A program made the position numbers and the translations under genes. A stretch of 64,000 nt of DNA. Origin: Pachypanchax playfairii. Lineage: Eukaryota > Chordata > Actinopteri > Cyprinodontiformes > Aplocheilidae. The notes under the pieces are model-generated. The model was not told where the DNA came from, ran no database searches, and was given only the letters and a program-made list of their open reading frames with translations. The stretch covers positions 909,871-973,870 of the forward strand of contig SSNP01000122.1 of the NCBI GenBank assembly GCA_006937955.1, given 5' to 3'. Below are positions 1 to 12,000 of the stretch, piece after piece; within the stretch, counting starts at the first letter, position 1; each line of letters begins with the position of its first letter.

Positions 1-534
1 AATTTGTTTAGTGTTTTCTTTTTTGCCGCAATGGTCGTTAACCTCTGTATAACCCCGTGTGCAAAGCCCACGCCTCAAAGAGCACCGCAGACGGTCAGTG
101 CAACAGTTGCGCCAGAGGATGGCGCAGCACGACAGTTGAAAAAAACACACCATCGAACTGCTTTTCAAGTCTCCCTAACCGAGAGCGCGTGGGAGGCGCG
201 CGCACCATCCCGCCTCCACATCCCACCCAGTATTTCCTGCGTGCACGAGTTTACCTCTGGAGGTCACCAGGCAGGATTTACGACTGGTCAACAAAAGCAC
301 GTGATTCTGCCGCGTACCCCATATTTGGGTGCCTACGTAAGAGAGAATCAAGTCCATGTCCCACTCATTTCCATAATTCATCATAAATTGTGCAAGGGTG
401 CTATAGGACGCGCTAAACCATAAGAGCCACAAATCAAGAACGCGGGTTTATGCTGTTTACTTCGTGAAATAATAAAAACAACAACAACAACAACTACAAT
501 ACCTTCAACGAACAAACGTTGAAACTGTCAACAA
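1..534 (+). promoter_or_regulatory. hoxa5a proximal promoter and 5' UTR region
   Basis: Non-coding DNA directly upstream of the hoxa5a ATG. It holds an E-box CACGTGAT at 298-305, a nuclear-receptor half-site AGGTCA inside the block around 260-270, and a long AT-rich block at about 310-400 (core CCATAATTCATCATAAATTG) that resembles the strongly conserved vertebrate Hoxa5 leader as I remember it. I see no canonical TATA box at a useful distance. Short open frames on both strands have no Hox or other recognisable content and are taken as chance. Confidence 0.6.
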
Positions 535-1961
535 ATGAGCTCCTATTTTGTGAACTCATTCTGCGGTCGCTATCCCAACGGCGCGGACTTTCAGTTACAT
601 AATTATGGAGACCATAGTTCGGGACACGAGCAATATGGAGACTCGACAGCCATGCATTCCAGCAGGTACGGCTATGGCTACAACGGGATGGACCTGACAG
701 TTGGACGGAGCGGCAGCGGACACTTTGTGAGCAGCGAACGAACGCCGGGCTACTCCCCGAGTCACTCAGCAGCGACGACACCCTCCGTGGAGCCCGTCAG
801 GTACAACCAGCCCACCGGGAGCACCGGCCACTCGTCCCTATCGCCTCCACCGGAGCCTCTCCCGTGCTCCTCGGTCGCCAGCAGCTCGTCTCCGGTCACC
901 GAGAAGCAATCTCAACACAGAGCCATGAAGAACTCCTTGCCCGCTACGTGTTCGAGCTCGAACGGAGGCACACTGCTGATCAGTCGGGACTGTGTATCCA
1001 AAGATTCCCCCCTGGAGGAAGAGAAGTCTGCGGGAAGTACAGCTTCAACTCCTCAGAACGCCAGCGACTCCTCACAGCCTCAGATCTACCCGTGGATGAG
1101 AAAACTCCACATAAGTCACGGTAAACTGCTCGCTATAATGATCTTCTATTGATTTTTTGTCTTGTTTGGAGACCTGGCGCCGTGTAATTCCAGGATCTTT
1201 GTGAATTCATGATCAAAACAAAACAATAATTAGATGTACTTTATATTCCAGAAGTATGAAAAATGACAAATATATTTTCCAGAATATTTCACGCTGCGCC
1301 ATGTTCAGTTGTTTTCAGTTTAAACAGATAGGAACAATTTATTCTGTATAAAGTTTAAATTCAACATGTAAACACTGTATTAACGAATTGTATGTTTTAG
1401 TTTCTGTTATACTTATTTCGAATGTTAAAACCGATATTTTAAATTAAATTGTTTCATTTTCTGAATGTCCTAATGAAAATCTGCCTTTGCTACCTGTTGT
1501 TGTTAATGACTTTCCATTTATGTGATCTCAGTTCGAGCTCAGTGTCGTTTCATTTATTTTAGTTAAATGAATTTATAATTCCCCCATAGATTATCAGAAT
1601 GTACAAATTTACAACAGAAATGACCAGAATATGATCAAGACGCTCCCTTCAACTTTTAGTTATTTTTTATCTTTTGAATCTAATATTTTCATTATGTCTT
1701 TCCGTCTAAGATTTGTCTGGACCGGAGGGGAAGCGAGCCAGAACCGCGTACACGCGATACCAGACCCTAGAGCTGGAGAAAGAGTTCCACTTCAACCGGT
1801 ACCTGACCCGCAGGCGGAGGATTGAGATCGCCCATGCCCTCTGCCTCACAGAGAGACAGATCAAAATTTGGTTCCAGAATCGCAGGATGAAGTGGAAGAA
1901 GGACAACAAGCTCAAAAGCATGAGCATGGCGGCTGCAGGCGGTGGAACCTATAGGCCCTGA
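535..1961 (+). CDS. hoxa5a: Homeobox protein Hox-A5a, two exons (535-1120, 1711-1961)
   Basis: Group-5 Antennapedia-class transcription factor; acts in the nucleus with Pbx cofactors in anterior-posterior patterning. Exon 1 begins with the conserved MSSYFVNSFCGRYPNG and ends with YPWM (residues 185-188) followed by RKLHISH. The splice donor is G|GTAAAC at 1120/1121 and the acceptor CTAAG at 1706-1710. The split codon gives Asp196, matching the vertebrate HISHD junction. The homeodomain is residues 202-261 with the recognition helix ERQIKIWFQNRRMKWKK, and the protein ends KLKSMSMAAAGGGTYRP, the Hox5 tail. Joined CDS is 837 nt (278 aa), close to mammalian HOXA5. The ATG at 535 is chosen because homology starts exactly there. 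The intron is 590 bp. Frame and splice sites are intact. Confidence 0.97.
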
Positions 1962-3240
1962 TATACACACGCGCGCGCACGCCTCTGCTTCTGCGAACAA
2001 GCACGATCATAAATAATTATAAAAGAAAAAAATCAATAAAAGAGATCTGAACTTCTCCCGTTATTCTGGGACGAAAAGCGCAGAGACTTCTTGTCCAGCT
2101 GTGAGGACAAACACACCCCACTTTCTGTAAATGTCCAATATTATGTATCATTTCCTTTGTATTCTCACCGTGTCAATGCTTATGTGAGTTTAAAAAAGCA
2201 TTATGTACAGTTCTGTTTAGATTTAGAGAAGGAAAAATGAAACAAAACCACATGGAAATAAATGTTTGTTTAACTTATTTCTTATTCAGACAAAAAAAAA
2301 GCCAAAAAACCAACGAAAAGCTTGAAAATGTAACGCTAATGAATTAAGTAAATTCCGTGTGATGCACTCAGCAGTAACAGCTAGTATAAATAGAAGGTTT
2401 GTGTTTATCTTTTGTTGGATTTTACTCTCTGTATGTAATGTATATGTGTGTATTTATTTGTTTGATGTATTGTGCTAACTTGTCAGAAAACTTGCTTCCA
2501 AAAAAAGTAGAACCAGCAGATAAGCATTGTGTGGATTATTTTGTATGTGTGTGCGCGCGCGTTGTTAACACATGTATGGACAGAAGAGCTGCCTCACCTT
2601 TGTGTGTACAGTTTAGCTGTGCCTTGTTTTCTTTGTTTTCTGTATGATTTACTCACCTGGGCGCAGCCTCTTAGAAGAAAAAAGAAAAGAATGGAAAAGA
2701 ATAAAATGTGTTTTTCGTCTCAGTTTTCTCTCACTGTTCTCATGTGGAAGCTCTCTTCTCCTATGTATGACTTCATCGTGATGAGGTTTTTGTAAATGTT
2801 TTTTTTGAAAGACTGGAAGTTAAAAAGTATACTATAATAACATTATTATTAATGATGATAATGACGCTCATGGTGTTGATGGCTCTGATGGCCGTGATAA
2901 TAAACTTTTTACTGGAACGGAAACATCTCAGTGAGTTTTTATCATGTGTTCTGTGTGTGCTTTTGTTTGCGATGCTGTGTGTGCGCTCTAAACCCAACAC
3001 ATTATAGTCACATTAGTAGTATTTTTTATTCCCCCTTAAATAAAACTTGGTTGAATTCAACAGGTCTTGCTGAATGAAAGCTGTTACTCACCTTGCTCTG
3101 CGCGCCGGGGAGCTTTTTGGAACGCTCCAGGGACCGAACGTCCCTCTTCTGCACAGTCTCATGCGCTATTCTCTGAGAATTAACACGACTTTTTCCTGGC
3201 TGTAAACTTTATTAGAGCCGATTCTGGCTCTCTGACATTT
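1962..3240 (+). other. hoxa5a 3' UTR and downstream flank
   Basis: No coding signal. Possible polyadenylation signals AATAAA occur at 2035-2040, 2257-2262, 2700-2705, 2899-2904 and 3039-3044, so the transcript could end anywhere between about 2.06 and 3.07 kb. The region is AT-rich with (GT)n-like stretches near 2550. I cannot choose among the signals without transcript data. Confidence 0.5.
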
Positions 3241-3440
3241 GGGTGCTAAATGAATGGGGGTTTTGTCTATGAATTAGATCGTAAAAATCATCAAGAGAGC
3301 GGCCAGATAGGCTCACTGGCCATAAACGGTCACGTGGTGGCCATTAAAGTAAGTTTTATGGTTTTGGGGAGTTGACAGTATATTGCACATAACATATAAT
3401 CGCACAGCCGGCGAAGCTTCGTCTGACTCTCTCTTTGCAG
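3241..3440 (+). promoter_or_regulatory. Candidate conserved non-coding element upstream of a spliced exon
   Basis: A compositionally balanced block between hoxa5a and hoxa4a. It contains TCACGTGG at 3330-3337 next to GGCCATTAAAG, and a run that reads directly into a good splice acceptor at 3440. It stands out from the AT-rich flanks and looks like the conserved block between Hox5 and Hox4 paralogues of other clusters. That resemblance is an impression from memory, not an alignment. Confidence 0.35.
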
Positions 3441-3530
3441 GCTGTTAGTGTTGCTTGACCGGTGCAGACCTTGTCTTTTGCTTCCTCGGCGTGGACCGGA
3501 CCCACACCAGGATGAAGCGCACGTCTCTGG
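3441..3530 (+). ncRNA. Candidate 5' non-coding exon (long hoxa3a/hoxa4a transcript)
   Basis: A 90-nt segment bounded by a near-ideal acceptor (pyrimidine run ending CTCTCTTTGCAG at 3429-3440) and donor (CTGG|GTAAGTTT at 3530/3531). It contains one ATG at 3512 whose frame stays open to the donor. Mammalian HOXA3 transcripts are known to start upstream of HOXA5 and to include non-coding exons in this interval, so a hoxa3a leader exon is the most likely reading. No transcript is available, and an antisense or lncRNA exon is also possible. Confidence 0.5.
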
Positions 3531-4617
3531 GTAAGTTTCCCCAGACTATCCGGTAGCCAGAGAGCAGCCACCCTCGTGTTAAACAGCCGTATTATTGTAT
3601 TCGCTCCCTCTATCCGTCCCTATTAGTCCATTACACTAATTTGTCAGTTGTGCTGAATACTGGACTCGGCAGATGTTGCGCAGGGTTGGGTCCAGCTCAT
3701 GGCTATTTAATTGCTTCCTTCCCTATGTAACTTGTTTCCCTCCATCTGTGGTGTAACTCATAATCCATTTTTACATGTTGGATAATTATCTCTAAGTCCA
3801 TTTCCACCCCCACAAACTTATCGTTTTATTACATTGGAGAAGTCACAGACCGTGAGCCAGAAATTTTCCATAGGGATGCAGAAGATTGTGTAGTCCGCCT
3901 TGATAAAGTTAAGCGCTCGTGCAGGCCCACACATTTACAGCTGGAAATGTCTGATTGAATTTTGTTCTGTGCTGATAACTTCTTTTTTTTGGGGGGGGGG
4001 GGGGGAGGGGGTTGTAGTTTGTTGGGCGACTAACTGCGTGCGCTCCACATGTTGTTGCCATGTATGGACAGACGCCTGACAAACAGTAAACAGTGTCAGG
4101 TAAACACAACAAGGAAAGAAACAGCAGCAAAAAACATTTAAAAGGAAATCCGTTTTGTGTCCGCCTTGTATTTGTGCGTTTGAGGGTTGAAAAGTTCAGA
4201 TGACCTTTTTCAAGAAGTCACTCTTGCTTTGTTGTGACGTCTTGTCCGGTCAGAGAAGGGACATGGATGCAGATTTCAAACCGGACCAGCTCAAAATAAC
4301 AAAAACATGTATTTAGTTCGCAGTCTCTGTTTCTATTTCATGTTTTTATTCATCAGTGTTCTCTTTTACTCAGATGATAAAAAGGCCTCGTTGCGTTCCT
4401 GGACATGAACTCAGTCTTCTTACGAACAAAAAGAGCACGAAATGATGACAAATATATAGTTTTTAAGGATGTTGGACTCACACACTTCGCAAATGATATC
4501 TGCATTTTCCTTAAACTGCATGTTTTTTTTTCTTTTTCTGACGCATAACTATAAATGTCAGGCGTCTTGATTGTGAAAATAATTATTATATTTTGGGGTT
4601 AGGCCTTGGAGGAAATA
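3531..4617. other. Intergenic, no gene seen
   Basis: About 1.1 kb of AT-rich DNA with a homopolymer G tract (3991-4005, then more G to 4010) following a T run. No splice-bounded open frame, RNA gene or transposon was recognised. Confidence 0.5.
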
Positions 4618-7600
4618 AAACAACAGAATTGTCCAACCTATATAATTCTTTTTCTATTTTATGTGACATTTTTCCATAGAGGGGAAAAACAGCTTGTTTC
4701 AAAACTTTATTTTAAGGATGCTTTTTTGTCACAAACAGAATTTTACGAACTAATGAAACCATTACCTGACTGAAAGTTTAAATCTTAACGCATTTAGAAA
4801 CAAGTTCTGTTACGGTATACTTCATCTGGATCAATTTAAGTATTGTCTTTTCCTAATAAAAAAAACTTTAAATATTTTAAAACGTCCAGTCAAAGGCTAA
4901 AATATTTTCCACTTAAGAAATTTGCATTCTCTTGCAAACTTTTGCACTCCCTCGTTTCATTTTCCACACATTGAAAATCAAAGAGGACGTACTGAGGGTG
5001 CGGATATTTGGAACTCAAATTCCCTCGCCAATAATTCAAGAGGAGACAGTTCGACAGGGCCCCATGTGCAGCATACTGCCGGGCAGATAGAGGGGAGCGC
5101 TGCAGAGGTTCATCTGGAGGTCACCCACAGCACAAAGATGAATCTGCATCCTCTCTGAGCCACCAGCAGAGCTCGCTTTAGGCCAAGTTCACTGTCACAC
5201 AGCTTGCATCTTAGAAAAAACCCTGCTCTCAGATGCGAGATTCCTATCATGCACACACTCACGCACGCCTTTACGTTAATGACAGGTTTATTTTACGTTG
5301 CTTATAAGCACAGAAATGAAGTTTGCGGAGGAGAGTTTGTATGATTTGCTTCACTAGGGAGGGACAGACTGTGTGAAGAGAGAGTGGGAGTGAAATATCT
5401 AACAAAGACTGCTTCCTGCTTTGCTTGCTCTGGTTCTAATGAAGGATTTGCATATGTTACGGTCCTATCAGCCTTGACTTGTACGGAGCTTGTTGTGGGA
5501 TTGATCTTTTCTGTTTAATTTCTGGAAACATCCCAAACACAAAGTAGGTTTTTAGAGCTTATGCTGGCATCTTATCAGTTCATCAAATTTGGGGAAGTGA
5601 TAATTAATTAAAGACAGGGAATCACTTTTTTATTGTTTTTTGGCGACAGGCAAGAAGAAGAGGATGACTTGGGGTCAAAAGTTTACGCGCTGAACAAGTC
5701 TCCGTCATCTGTTCTCTCGGAGCTTGATGCCAGCCTTATAATAGCGATCTTGACTCTTCACACAAAAGACAGAATAGCTTTGCATTACATATGTTGCACG
5801 GTGCACTCCAAGTGAACCCTGGAAGCGGAATGACCTCGCGTTTGAGACCCCCCCACTCACACAGATGCACGCACACATACGAGTCCCCCAGCAACAAGAT
5901 TGAGTGGCTTGCGTTTTATTAGGGCGGTTGATTGGTGAATATCCTTTGAATAAATTGCATTTGATATGTTTAGGGACGAGGGCAAAATTTGCATTTTGAG
6001 GATTGATACTCTCGACCCGGTCACAGGGTAATGAGAAGGCCCACGGCAGCCCCCTCCACCCCAAAACGAGCCCCTAGATCCCTTAAAAAACATTTAGCCC
6101 CTCTCTTCCTCACCGGCTGAATAGAACCCTTTCAAAAATAGAAACTGCACAGATGTTTTTCTTGGGCATGATAGAACATCTCTGGAAATCCATTTTTGGA
6201 CCCAAACATGCTCCAAATTCAGAATATATATTTTCCCTAAAGGCCCAACGGCGTTCAAAAGGCAAACATATGTTATAAATCCAACAAAAAATACAATAAG
6301 AAGAAATAAAGACAAACAACTGCCAGAGCATCCAGAATAAAGACATAATGTTAGATTTTCTTTATTATTACTTAACTTCTTTCATGCCGCCGTCAACAAA
6401 AGACATGATTACAACATTTTTTTAAGTTAATAAATATTTCACTAAAAATTGATTACATCTCATACATAATATTAAATCCGCCTGAAATCAGAACATATTT
6501 ACAAATTTCGATCTGAAAAAAAATCGTAATTGCCACATTTGGGTGAAATTTAAAACGTAGCCTACGTTTTTACATAATTGTTTAACAATTACTTTACACA
6601 CAAAATACACACACGCGCAACACTTGAAATAACGTTTCATGTGTTTAAGTGCAATATATTTCATATAAGTATGAAAATAATCGGAGAAGTTGTGACTTTA
6701 CCACAGTTTAAAATTTGAACTAAACATTTTAAAGAACAAATTTGATATCGGTGCAGGTTGTTTCAGTTTAAGCCTACTGAGACACGTCGTTTTATTCTCC
6801 AGTAAGAACAAAAAGATATAGACATAATTATACACAAATATAAGTTGCTGCATTAAACAGGTATACATTACAGTATGTTAATAATAGGCCTATAATTTAA
6901 TGAAAATTGAACATTCGTCCACATTCTTTATTGAATATAAAAACTCTTTAGCACGTTTTATAGGTCACGTGAAGTTTAATAAAATCACTTAGTTAGAAAG
7001 AGTTTAAACAGGTTAATGTGAACTTTTTATTTATTTTAACTTTTATTATAAACAAAGCTTGTGTCTGATAAGAACAATCCTCCCTTCGTTCCTAGTGCTG
7101 ATGATTCACGTTAAATGGCTGTTCTTCTCAAAAACTTCAAAATCAAGGCAAAGAAGTTAGAAAAAGTCATTTACCATGTGATATTTCATCGGAAAAACAA
7201 TCACGCGCAGCAGTAAGGAAAAAGAATCCTATTACAAGAAGTAACCCAACCAAGATGTTTCAATAAACGCATAAGAGGATCGTTGGCATATCTCGAATGT
7301 TTCACTCCACGATTTTACACACACACGTACTCACACACATATAGACAGGAGACCTTGTAAGAGCCATCTGCAATCTGTCATCATCGTCACAGCACTTCTC
7401 TGATAATCTAAATTTACAGTAAACTGTCAGCGTGATGTATGCTGCCTAACTAGACCTTCACTTCACAGTGTGTGCACTGAAAGATAACACTCAGTCTGTC
7501 TGAAATCTCAGCATCACACACACACAACACACACAGTTACGGTTTCTATTCTAATCCAAATGAGAGCCAAAACGAAAGGGTTTTAAATTTGGTGGAAAAT

Positions 7601-7859
7601 TACAAAGATAACGAACTCGTTACTGTGTGGGACTATTTCGTTGTTATGTTAGAAAAGTCTTGTTTGTGTGTGTGTTTTTGCTGTATTTCGCTGAGTTTTT
7701 TTGCGGAAGCCACTCAAACGCATCACATTGTTCAGACCTGCACCAGACATGTGATGTCACCAGGAATGTTATCTGAAAAAATAGGTTCCGTATTGCATTC
7801 ATGAAAATGACGTTTTGATAAAGTTATTCGTGCGTGACTGTAAAAATAATATCAGCAAC

Positions 7860-8040
7860 AAGTGGAATGACCCTTAAGATGTCGCCATTCCAGCAAGGTT
7901 AATTTACAGTAAGTGGATAATAGCCGAGCTGACCGGGCCTGTATTTATACAGGACCCGTATAAAAACAGACCGGCAGCAGAGTGTGAATAAAGATGTCAC
8001 GTGAAGTCGTCTTACCGGCTGACATTATGGTGACACATTG
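7860..8040. promoter_or_regulatory. Palindrome plus TATA-like block (first copy)
   Basis: CCTGTATTTATACAGG at 7938-7953 is an inverted repeat of CCTGTA arms around TTTA. It is followed by TATAAAAA at 7959-7966 and TCACGTGA at 7996-8003. The arrangement looks like a small promoter or bound element between hoxa5a and hoxa4a. The second copy lies at about 12253-12433. Function is unknown. Confidence 0.3.
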
Positions 8041-8410
8041 TCTCTCAGGTGGCCTCCTTGTCGCGCGGTTACAATGAATCTCTCAGAATTTTGCAACGAG
8101 TTATGTGACGATACACAGCAAAGCAGCGTTAGCAGTGTGCTAACAAGAAGAGATTCAAAAACAAAACTAAAATCAGAGTCTCAGTCTAAAATCTTTGTCT
8201 TTCTCATCCAGAAAGAAAAAAAAATCAACGTTTTTTTAGTGAACGTTCCCTTTTACGCACAGATCAATTTGATCTCTTAGTAGTTGTTCAGGCTGCTGAG
8301 ATAGTTGGAGATCTTTGCAGAGGACCCTCCTGGGGTGCTGACCCGCGCTAAGTGCTCCCTCCATCTCCCCAGAGTTTAATAAAGCCCGTAAAAACTGAAG
8401 TCCAAGTCCG

Positions 8411-8427
8411 GGGTGAACCCCAGGTCA
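8411..8427 (+). promoter_or_regulatory. DR5 retinoic acid response element, Hox4 type (first copy)
   Basis: GGGTGA, a five-base spacer ACCCC, then AGGTCA. This matches the GGTGAA-N4-AGGTCA layout of the known Hoxd4 5' RARE. It sits in a moderately GC-rich block (8290-8570) that looks conserved. The same element appears again at 12804-12820 only because the block is repeated. Confidence 0.5.
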
Positions 8428-8949
8428 CCGCGTCTAACCGATATGAAAATGTCGCCTCTTTGGGGGAGAGAGGAAAAAAGGCAGGCCTTGTTGTTTAACA
8501 AAGACTGTCAATGGGCAAGATTAATAAGAAACAAAATGGAAACGGTGTCACCTCGGGGTCAGGCAGAAGTTATCTCTGTGTAGGGGAGCGAAAAGAATTG
8601 GGAGGCTGAGCAGGAAAAAAAGGAGAGAGAAAGAAAGAATGAAAGAAAAGAAGGAACGGGGGACAGAAGGCAAAGCTTTCAATATTTCCGTAAGTTTGGC
8701 CCCTATTGGTTCTCCTTGCAGAGGCCTTTCTGAAGTGTGGGGATCAGATCTGTGTAGAGCTGCTGCAAAGCAAGACGGATACATAGCGGCACCTCGGACA
8801 CGAAGACGAAACTGGACCTGATGGCTGCACCAGAGCACGGTCAGACACTTTAACATGATCTAAACACGAAGCTGCACAACATGCATTTTGTTTGTATGCT
8901 CTATTGAGACAAATCCAAAGATCCTAGATCCTACATTTGTGCAAATAAA

Positions 8950-8951
<2 letters not shown>

Positions 8952-9000
<49 letters not shown>
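8952..9000. repeat. Truncated (AAT)n microsatellite at contig end
   Basis: About 16 AAT units run straight into the N gap. The intact array is 13345-13420, about 25 units. The truncation inside a microsatellite explains why assembly stopped here. Confidence 0.95.
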
Positions 9001-9010
9001 NNNNNNNNNN
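9001..9010. other. Assembly gap (10 N)
   Basis: Ten N characters separate the two identical blocks. The number is likely a placeholder, not a measured gap size. Confidence 0.98.
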
Positions 9011-12000
9011 AAACAACAGAATTGTCCAACCTATATAATTCTTTTTCTATTTTATGTGACATTTTTCCATAGAGGGGAAAAACAGCTTGTTTCAAAACTT
9101 TATTTTAAGGATGCTTTTTTGTCACAAACAGAATTTTACGAACTAATGAAACCATTACCTGACTGAAAGTTTAAATCTTAACGCATTTAGAAACAAGTTC
9201 TGTTACGGTATACTTCATCTGGATCAATTTAAGTATTGTCTTTTCCTAATAAAAAAAACTTTAAATATTTTAAAACGTCCAGTCAAAGGCTAAAATATTT
9301 TCCACTTAAGAAATTTGCATTCTCTTGCAAACTTTTGCACTCCCTCGTTTCATTTTCCACACATTGAAAATCAAAGAGGACGTACTGAGGGTGCGGATAT
9401 TTGGAACTCAAATTCCCTCGCCAATAATTCAAGAGGAGACAGTTCGACAGGGCCCCATGTGCAGCATACTGCCGGGCAGATAGAGGGGAGCGCTGCAGAG
9501 GTTCATCTGGAGGTCACCCACAGCACAAAGATGAATCTGCATCCTCTCTGAGCCACCAGCAGAGCTCGCTTTAGGCCAAGTTCACTGTCACACAGCTTGC
9601 ATCTTAGAAAAAACCCTGCTCTCAGATGCGAGATTCCTATCATGCACACACTCACGCACGCCTTTACGTTAATGACAGGTTTATTTTACGTTGCTTATAA
9701 GCACAGAAATGAAGTTTGCGGAGGAGAGTTTGTATGATTTGCTTCACTAGGGAGGGACAGACTGTGTGAAGAGAGAGTGGGAGTGAAATATCTAACAAAG
9801 ACTGCTTCCTGCTTTGCTTGCTCTGGTTCTAATGAAGGATTTGCATATGTTACGGTCCTATCAGCCTTGACTTGTACGGAGCTTGTTGTGGGATTGATCT
9901 TTTCTGTTTAATTTCTGGAAACATCCCAAACACAAAGTAGGTTTTTAGAGCTTATGCTGGCATCTTATCAGTTCATCAAATTTGGGGAAGTGATAATTAA
10001 TTAAAGACAGGGAATCACTTTTTTATTGTTTTTTGGCGACAGGCAAGAAGAAGAGGATGACTTGGGGTCAAAAGTTTACGCGCTGAACAAGTCTCCGTCA
10101 TCTGTTCTCTCGGAGCTTGATGCCAGCCTTATAATAGCGATCTTGACTCTTCACACAAAAGACAGAATAGCTTTGCATTACATATGTTGCACGGTGCACT
10201 CCAAGTGAACCCTGGAAGCGGAATGACCTCGCGTTTGAGACCCCCCCACTCACACAGATGCACGCACACATACGAGTCCCCCAGCAACAAGATTGAGTGG
10301 CTTGCGTTTTATTAGGGCGGTTGATTGGTGAATATCCTTTGAATAAATTGCATTTGATATGTTTAGGGACGAGGGCAAAATTTGCATTTTGAGGATTGAT
10401 ACTCTCGACCCGGTCACAGGGTAATGAGAAGGCCCACGGCAGCCCCCTCCACCCCAAAACGAGCCCCTAGATCCCTTAAAAAACATTTAGCCCCTCTCTT
10501 CCTCACCGGCTGAATAGAACCCTTTCAAAAATAGAAACTGCACAGATGTTTTTCTTGGGCATGATAGAACATCTCTGGAAATCCATTTTTGGACCCAAAC
10601 ATGCTCCAAATTCAGAATATATATTTTCCCTAAAGGCCCAACGGCGTTCAAAAGGCAAACATATGTTATAAATCCAACAAAAAATACAATAAGAAGAAAT
10701 AAAGACAAACAACTGCCAGAGCATCCAGAATAAAGACATAATGTTAGATTTTCTTTATTATTACTTAACTTCTTTCATGCCGCCGTCAACAAAAGACATG
10801 ATTACAACATTTTTTTAAGTTAATAAATATTTCACTAAAAATTGATTACATCTCATACATAATATTAAATCCGCCTGAAATCAGAACATATTTACAAATT
10901 TCGATCTGAAAAAAAATCGTAATTGCCACATTTGGGTGAAATTTAAAACGTAGCCTACGTTTTTACATAATTGTTTAACAATTACTTTACACACAAAATA
11001 CACACACGCGCAACACTTGAAATAACGTTTCATGTGTTTAAGTGCAATATATTTCATATAAGTATGAAAATAATCGGAGAAGTTGTGACTTTACCACAGT
11101 TTAAAATTTGAACTAAACATTTTAAAGAACAAATTTGATATCGGTGCAGGTTGTTTCAGTTTAAGCCTACTGAGACACGTCGTTTTATTCTCCAGTAAGA
11201 ACAAAAAGATATAGACATAATTATACACAAATATAAGTTGCTGCATTAAACAGGTATACATTACAGTATGTTAATAATAGGCCTATAATTTAATGAAAAT
11301 TGAACATTCGTCCACATTCTTTATTGAATATAAAAACTCTTTAGCACGTTTTATAGGTCACGTGAAGTTTAATAAAATCACTTAGTTAGAAAGAGTTTAA
11401 ACAGGTTAATGTGAACTTTTTATTTATTTTAACTTTTATTATAAACAAAGCTTGTGTCTGATAAGAACAATCCTCCCTTCGTTCCTAGTGCTGATGATTC
11501 ACGTTAAATGGCTGTTCTTCTCAAAAACTTCAAAATCAAGGCAAAGAAGTTAGAAAAAGTCATTTACCATGTGATATTTCATCGGAAAAACAATCACGCG
11601 CAGCAGTAAGGAAAAAGAATCCTATTACAAGAAGTAACCCAACCAAGATGTTTCAATAAACGCATAAGAGGATCGTTGGCATATCTCGAATGTTTCACTC
11701 CACGATTTTACACACACACGTACTCACACACATATAGACAGGAGACCTTGTAAGAGCCATCTGCAATCTGTCATCATCGTCACAGCACTTCTCTGATAAT
11801 CTAAATTTACAGTAAACTGTCAGCGTGATGTATGCTGCCTAACTAGACCTTCACTTCACAGTGTGTGCACTGAAAGATAACACTCAGTCTGTCTGAAATC
11901 TCAGCATCACACACACACAACACACACAGTTACGGTTTCTATTCTAATCCAAATGAGAGCCAAAACGAAAGGGTTTTAAATTTGGTGGAAAATTACAAAG

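Larger units (their letters stand above)
4618..9000. repeat. First copy of a 4,383-bp duplicated block (contig end overlap)
   Basis: This block reappears at 9011-13393 at a constant offset of 4,393 with no difference found wherever I compared them, and every open frame inside is identical in both copies. The copy ends abruptly within an (AAT)n array at the N gap. It contains non-coding hoxa5a-hoxa4a intergenic DNA only: a TATA/palindrome block near 7938-7966, a DR5 element at 8411-8427 and AT-rich sequence. I regard it as the end of one contig repeated as the start of the next. Confidence 0.9.

Noticed and set aside
4..432. Open frames of 85-139 codons on both strands upstream of hoxa5a
   Set aside because: Several frames overlap in the same promoter DNA, the longest starts with a non-ATG codon, and none has a domain or splice context.
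8540..8570. Second retinoid site in GTGTCACCTCGGGGTCAGG
   Set aside because: Half-sites do not match the consensus in any standard direct-repeat spacing.
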